64,000 nt of DNA, from positions 24,981 to 88,980 of the forward strand of contig NZ_FOLS01000034.1 in assembly GCF_900112375.1 (NCBI RefSeq). The letters run 5' to 3'. The stretch comes from Pseudomonas citronellolis (GTDB lineage: Bacteria; Pseudomonadota; Gammaproteobacteria; Pseudomonadales; Pseudomonadaceae). The translations under genes were made by a program, and so were the position numbers. The notes below the pieces were generated by a model, which did no database searches, was not told the origin of the DNA, and saw only the letters and a list, made by a program, of their open reading frames with translations. Of this stretch, positions 62,710 through 64,000 are shown piece after piece; the first letter of the stretch is position 1, and each line of letters opens with the position of its first letter.

Positions 62710-63549
62710 ATGGCCAGCACGACCCCCGCAGGACTGGAAATCAAGCCACGGCACATGGACTTCGAGCTGCCCGATCCGCTGCCGCGCCACTGGCACGGCG
62801 GGGACGCCTTCAAGTCGCACCTGTTCGACGCCATGTCGGTGCTCTTCCCCGATGGCGAGCGCTTCTTCATCGACTCGGTGCGCAACTTCCGCGAGCAGAT
62901 CGCCGACCCGGTGCTCAAGGAGCAGATCCGCGGCTTCATCGGCCAGGAAGGCCACCATAGCCGCGAGCACCTGGTGTACAGCCAGCGCCTGAAGGACCAG
63001 GGCTACGACATCACGCGCATCGAGAAACTGGCCCAGGCGCGCATCCGCTACACCCAGAAGAAGTTCAGCACCCGCCGCCAGCTGGCGGCCACCGCGGCGC
63101 TGGAGCACATCACCGCGATCATGGCCAACGGCCTGCTCACCAACCCGCGCACCCTGGAGGGCGCCGAGCCGGTGATGCAACGCCTGTGGCGCTGGCACGC
63201 GCTGGAGGAAACCGAGCACAAGGCGGTGGCCTTCGACGTCTACAACCAGGTCTGCGGCAGCCGCCGCCTGCTGCGCCGGGCGATGGTGATGGCGACCTTC
63301 TTCTTCGTCCTCGACACCTTCCGCGGCCTGGTGCACATGCTCAAGCGCGACGGCCTGCTGTGGAACTGGCGCGTGTGGCGCGACGGCCTGAAATGGAGCT
63401 GGGGCAAGGACGGCGTGTTCCGTCCGCTGCTGCGCGAGTACCGCGACTTCTTCCGCAAGGACTTCCACCCCTGGCAGCACGACAACCTCGACCTGCTGTA
63501 CCAGGTGCGCAAGGAATACGATCCGCAGCCGATGGCGCATGCGGGCTGA
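62710..63549 (+). CDS. Predicted metal-dependent hydrolase (PF10118 type)
   Basis: The 279-residue protein has ferritin-like metal motifs EGHHSREH and HALEETEHK, plus ALEHITAIMANGLL, which give the Glu/His pairs of a diiron or dizinc site. Its actual reaction is unknown despite the family name. The ATG at 62710 has GGAG at proper spacing, so an ATG 27 bases upstream was not used. It is divergent from the AraC gene. Confidence 0.88.
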   Translation: MASTTPAGLEIKPRHMDFELPDPLPRHWHGGDAFKSHLFDAMSVLFPDGERFFIDSVRNFREQIADPVLKEQIRGFIGQEGHHSREHLVYSQRLKDQGYDITRIEKLAQARIRYTQKKFSTRRQLAATAALEHITAIMANGLLTNPRTLEGAEPVMQRLWRWHALEETEHKAVAFDVYNQVCGSRRLLRRAMVMATFFFVLDTFRGLVHMLKRDGLLWNWRVWRDGLKWSWGKDGVFRPLLREYRDFFRKDFHPWQHDNLDLLYQVRKEYDPQPMAHAG

Positions 63550-63564
63550 TTCCGGCTTTTCCAC

Positions 63565-63593
63565 AACGCCCCGCCTCGTCGGGGCGTTGGTGT
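63565..63593 (+). terminator. Stem-loop after the metal-dependent hydrolase gene
   Basis: AACGCCCCG pairs with CGGGGCGTT around a short loop and is followed by GGTGTTT, 16 bases after the stop codon. Confidence 0.8.
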
Positions 63594-63607
63594 TTCTGCA
63601 GGGGCCG

Positions 63608-63631
63608 ATCGCGGACGGAGTCCGCTCCTAC
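63608..63631. repeat. Half copy of the GTAGGAGCGGACTCC repeat
   Basis: One arm (ATCGCGGACGGAGTCCGCTCCTAC) lies between the terminator and the interrupted repeat. Confidence 0.82.
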
Positions 63632-63655
63632 GCCTCCGGGAAAGCACGGCTTTTC

Positions 63656-63712
63656 GTAGGATGGCGTTGAGCGAAGCGATACCCATCACCACGGCCCCAT
63701 GGGTTTCGCAAG
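63656..63712. repeat. GTAGGATGGC palindromic repeat, interrupted at its right end
   Basis: The copy runs from GTAGGATGGCGTTGAGCGAAGC to CATGGGTTTCGCAAG and then stops. The intact copy at 35501 continues CTCAACCCCTCCTACG, so the last 17 or so bases are missing here and the insertion sequence begins at once. Confidence 0.85.
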
Positions 63713-64000
63713 TGTTCTGCCGGGAGACATGGGTAACAGGTGTCGGGAGACATAGGTAACGCATTTAGGATCACGGAATTGCCGTATCGGGAGATCGAGC
63801 GATGCCGTGGAAGGAGTGCACACCTGTGTCCAGTCGATATGAGTTCGTTCTCCTGGCAGAACAGCCTGATGCCAACGTGCGGGAGCTGTGCCGGCGCTTC
63901 GAGATCAGTCCGAAAACAGCCTACAAGTGGCTTCGACGCTACCAAGAGCAAGGCGAACCGGGATTGCTGGATAAGTCCCGGCGTCCCTTGAGTTGCCCCC
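63713..64000 (+). mobile_element. IS481-family insertion sequence, left part
   Basis: The element begins TGTTCTGCCGGGAGACATGG inside the palindromic repeat. A second copy of its GGGAGACAT-GGTAAC end sequence lies 22 bases further in (63742-63759). The transposase gene starts at 63802 and runs off the window. The right end and the remaining repeat arm should lie beyond 64000. Confidence 0.85.
63802..64000 (+). CDS. IS481-family transposase, N-terminal fragment
   Basis: The 66 visible residues begin MPWKECTPVSSRYEF and contain a helix-turn-helix (VRELCRRFEISPKTAYKWLRRYQEQG, about 25-50), the standard N-terminal end of an IS481/IS3-like transposase. The DDE catalytic domain is outside the window. 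Confidence 0.9.
   Translation, partial: MPWKECTPVSSRYEFVLLAEQPDANVRELCRRFEISPKTAYKWLRRYQEQGEPGLLDKSRRPLSCP

Overview
ORGANISM. This is a high-GC gammaproteobacterial chromosome segment, almost certainly Pseudomonas and closest in gene content to the P. aeruginosa / P. nitroreducens / P. citronellolis side of the genus. The evidence is the end of an alginate operon (algJ-algF-algA), a TpbA-type phosphatase, a Pseudomonas-type DUF3509 gene, the folM-folE-folX cluster, an OruR-like AraC regulator, and many short palindromic intergenic repeats. From memory, several blocks match separate PAO1 neighbourhoods (PA3549-3551, PA0437-0438, PA3882-3885, PA3409-3441, PA0831-0849). The local order is therefore probably rearranged relative to PAO1. 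LAYOUT. Bases 1-2.8 kb hold the 3' end of the alginate acetylation/precursor operon. Bases 3.4-7.1 kb hold a codB-pucR-codA cytosine salvage operon on the minus strand. Bases 7.4-11.2 kb hold small membrane proteins, an SDR, a periplasmic phosphatase and a HAD hydrolase. Bases 11.4-12.8 kb hold a FecI/FecR sigma/anti-sigma pair with no receptor gene beside it. Bases 13.2-16.4 kb hold an HlyD adaptor with two ABC-2 permeases but no ATPase. Bases 16.5-20.2 kb hold psiE, a DUF3509 gene, LexA-controlled yebG, a Leu/Val/Phe dehydrogenase and a SirB1-type protein. Bases 20.5-27.4 kb hold a DUF1302/DUF1329 outer-membrane/periplasmic pair with a MalT-like LuxR regulator and a divergent SnoaL-AraC fusion regulator. 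Bases 27.6-33.2 kb hold an amine-oxidase-type flavoprotein with a cupin, then a crotonase, an MFE-type hydroxyacyl-CoA dehydrogenase with a PsrA-like operator, an alpha/beta hydrolase and a class II aldolase. Bases 33.4-38.9 kb hold lrgAB with a LysR regulator, a flavodoxin, folM-folE-folX, and DUF1244 and HopJ-family genes. Bases 39-43.8 kb hold trxB, a CHASE4-PAS-GGDEF cyclase and cysZ. Bases 44.3-50.9 kb hold an autotransporter, a Tat-exported phosphoesterase, a glycosyltransferase and a DegV protein. Bases 51.2-55.3 kb hold an electrophile/oxidant block (TetR, Old Yellow Enzyme, nitroreductase, glutathione peroxidase), then slyD and DUF3565. Bases 55.3-63.5 kb hold ackA-pta, an acyltransferase, an OmpA lipoprotein, a metallo-beta-lactamase-fold hydrolase, an AraC regulator and a ferritin-like hydrolase. 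The window ends inside an IS481-family element. HOW IT FITS TOGETHER. Most of the window is ordinary core chromosome made of small operons. The most striking non-coding pattern is a set of dispersed palindromic repeats in four related families, with GTAGGA...TCCTAC borders. They lie only downstream of genes. All eight convergent gaps longer than about 100 bases carry dispersed repeats, seven of them these families; the eighth (11182-11362) carries a different palindromic pair. None of the ten divergent promoter regions carries any. One repeat is split by a different repeat family, one supplies the lrgB stop codon, and one is interrupted by the insertion sequence at the right end. I see no defence island, CRISPR array, prophage or tRNA. 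The best leads for something less described are the DUF1302/DUF1329 locus with its fusion regulator, the ATPase-less export cluster, and the repeat-bounded block at about 39.06-39.48 kb.
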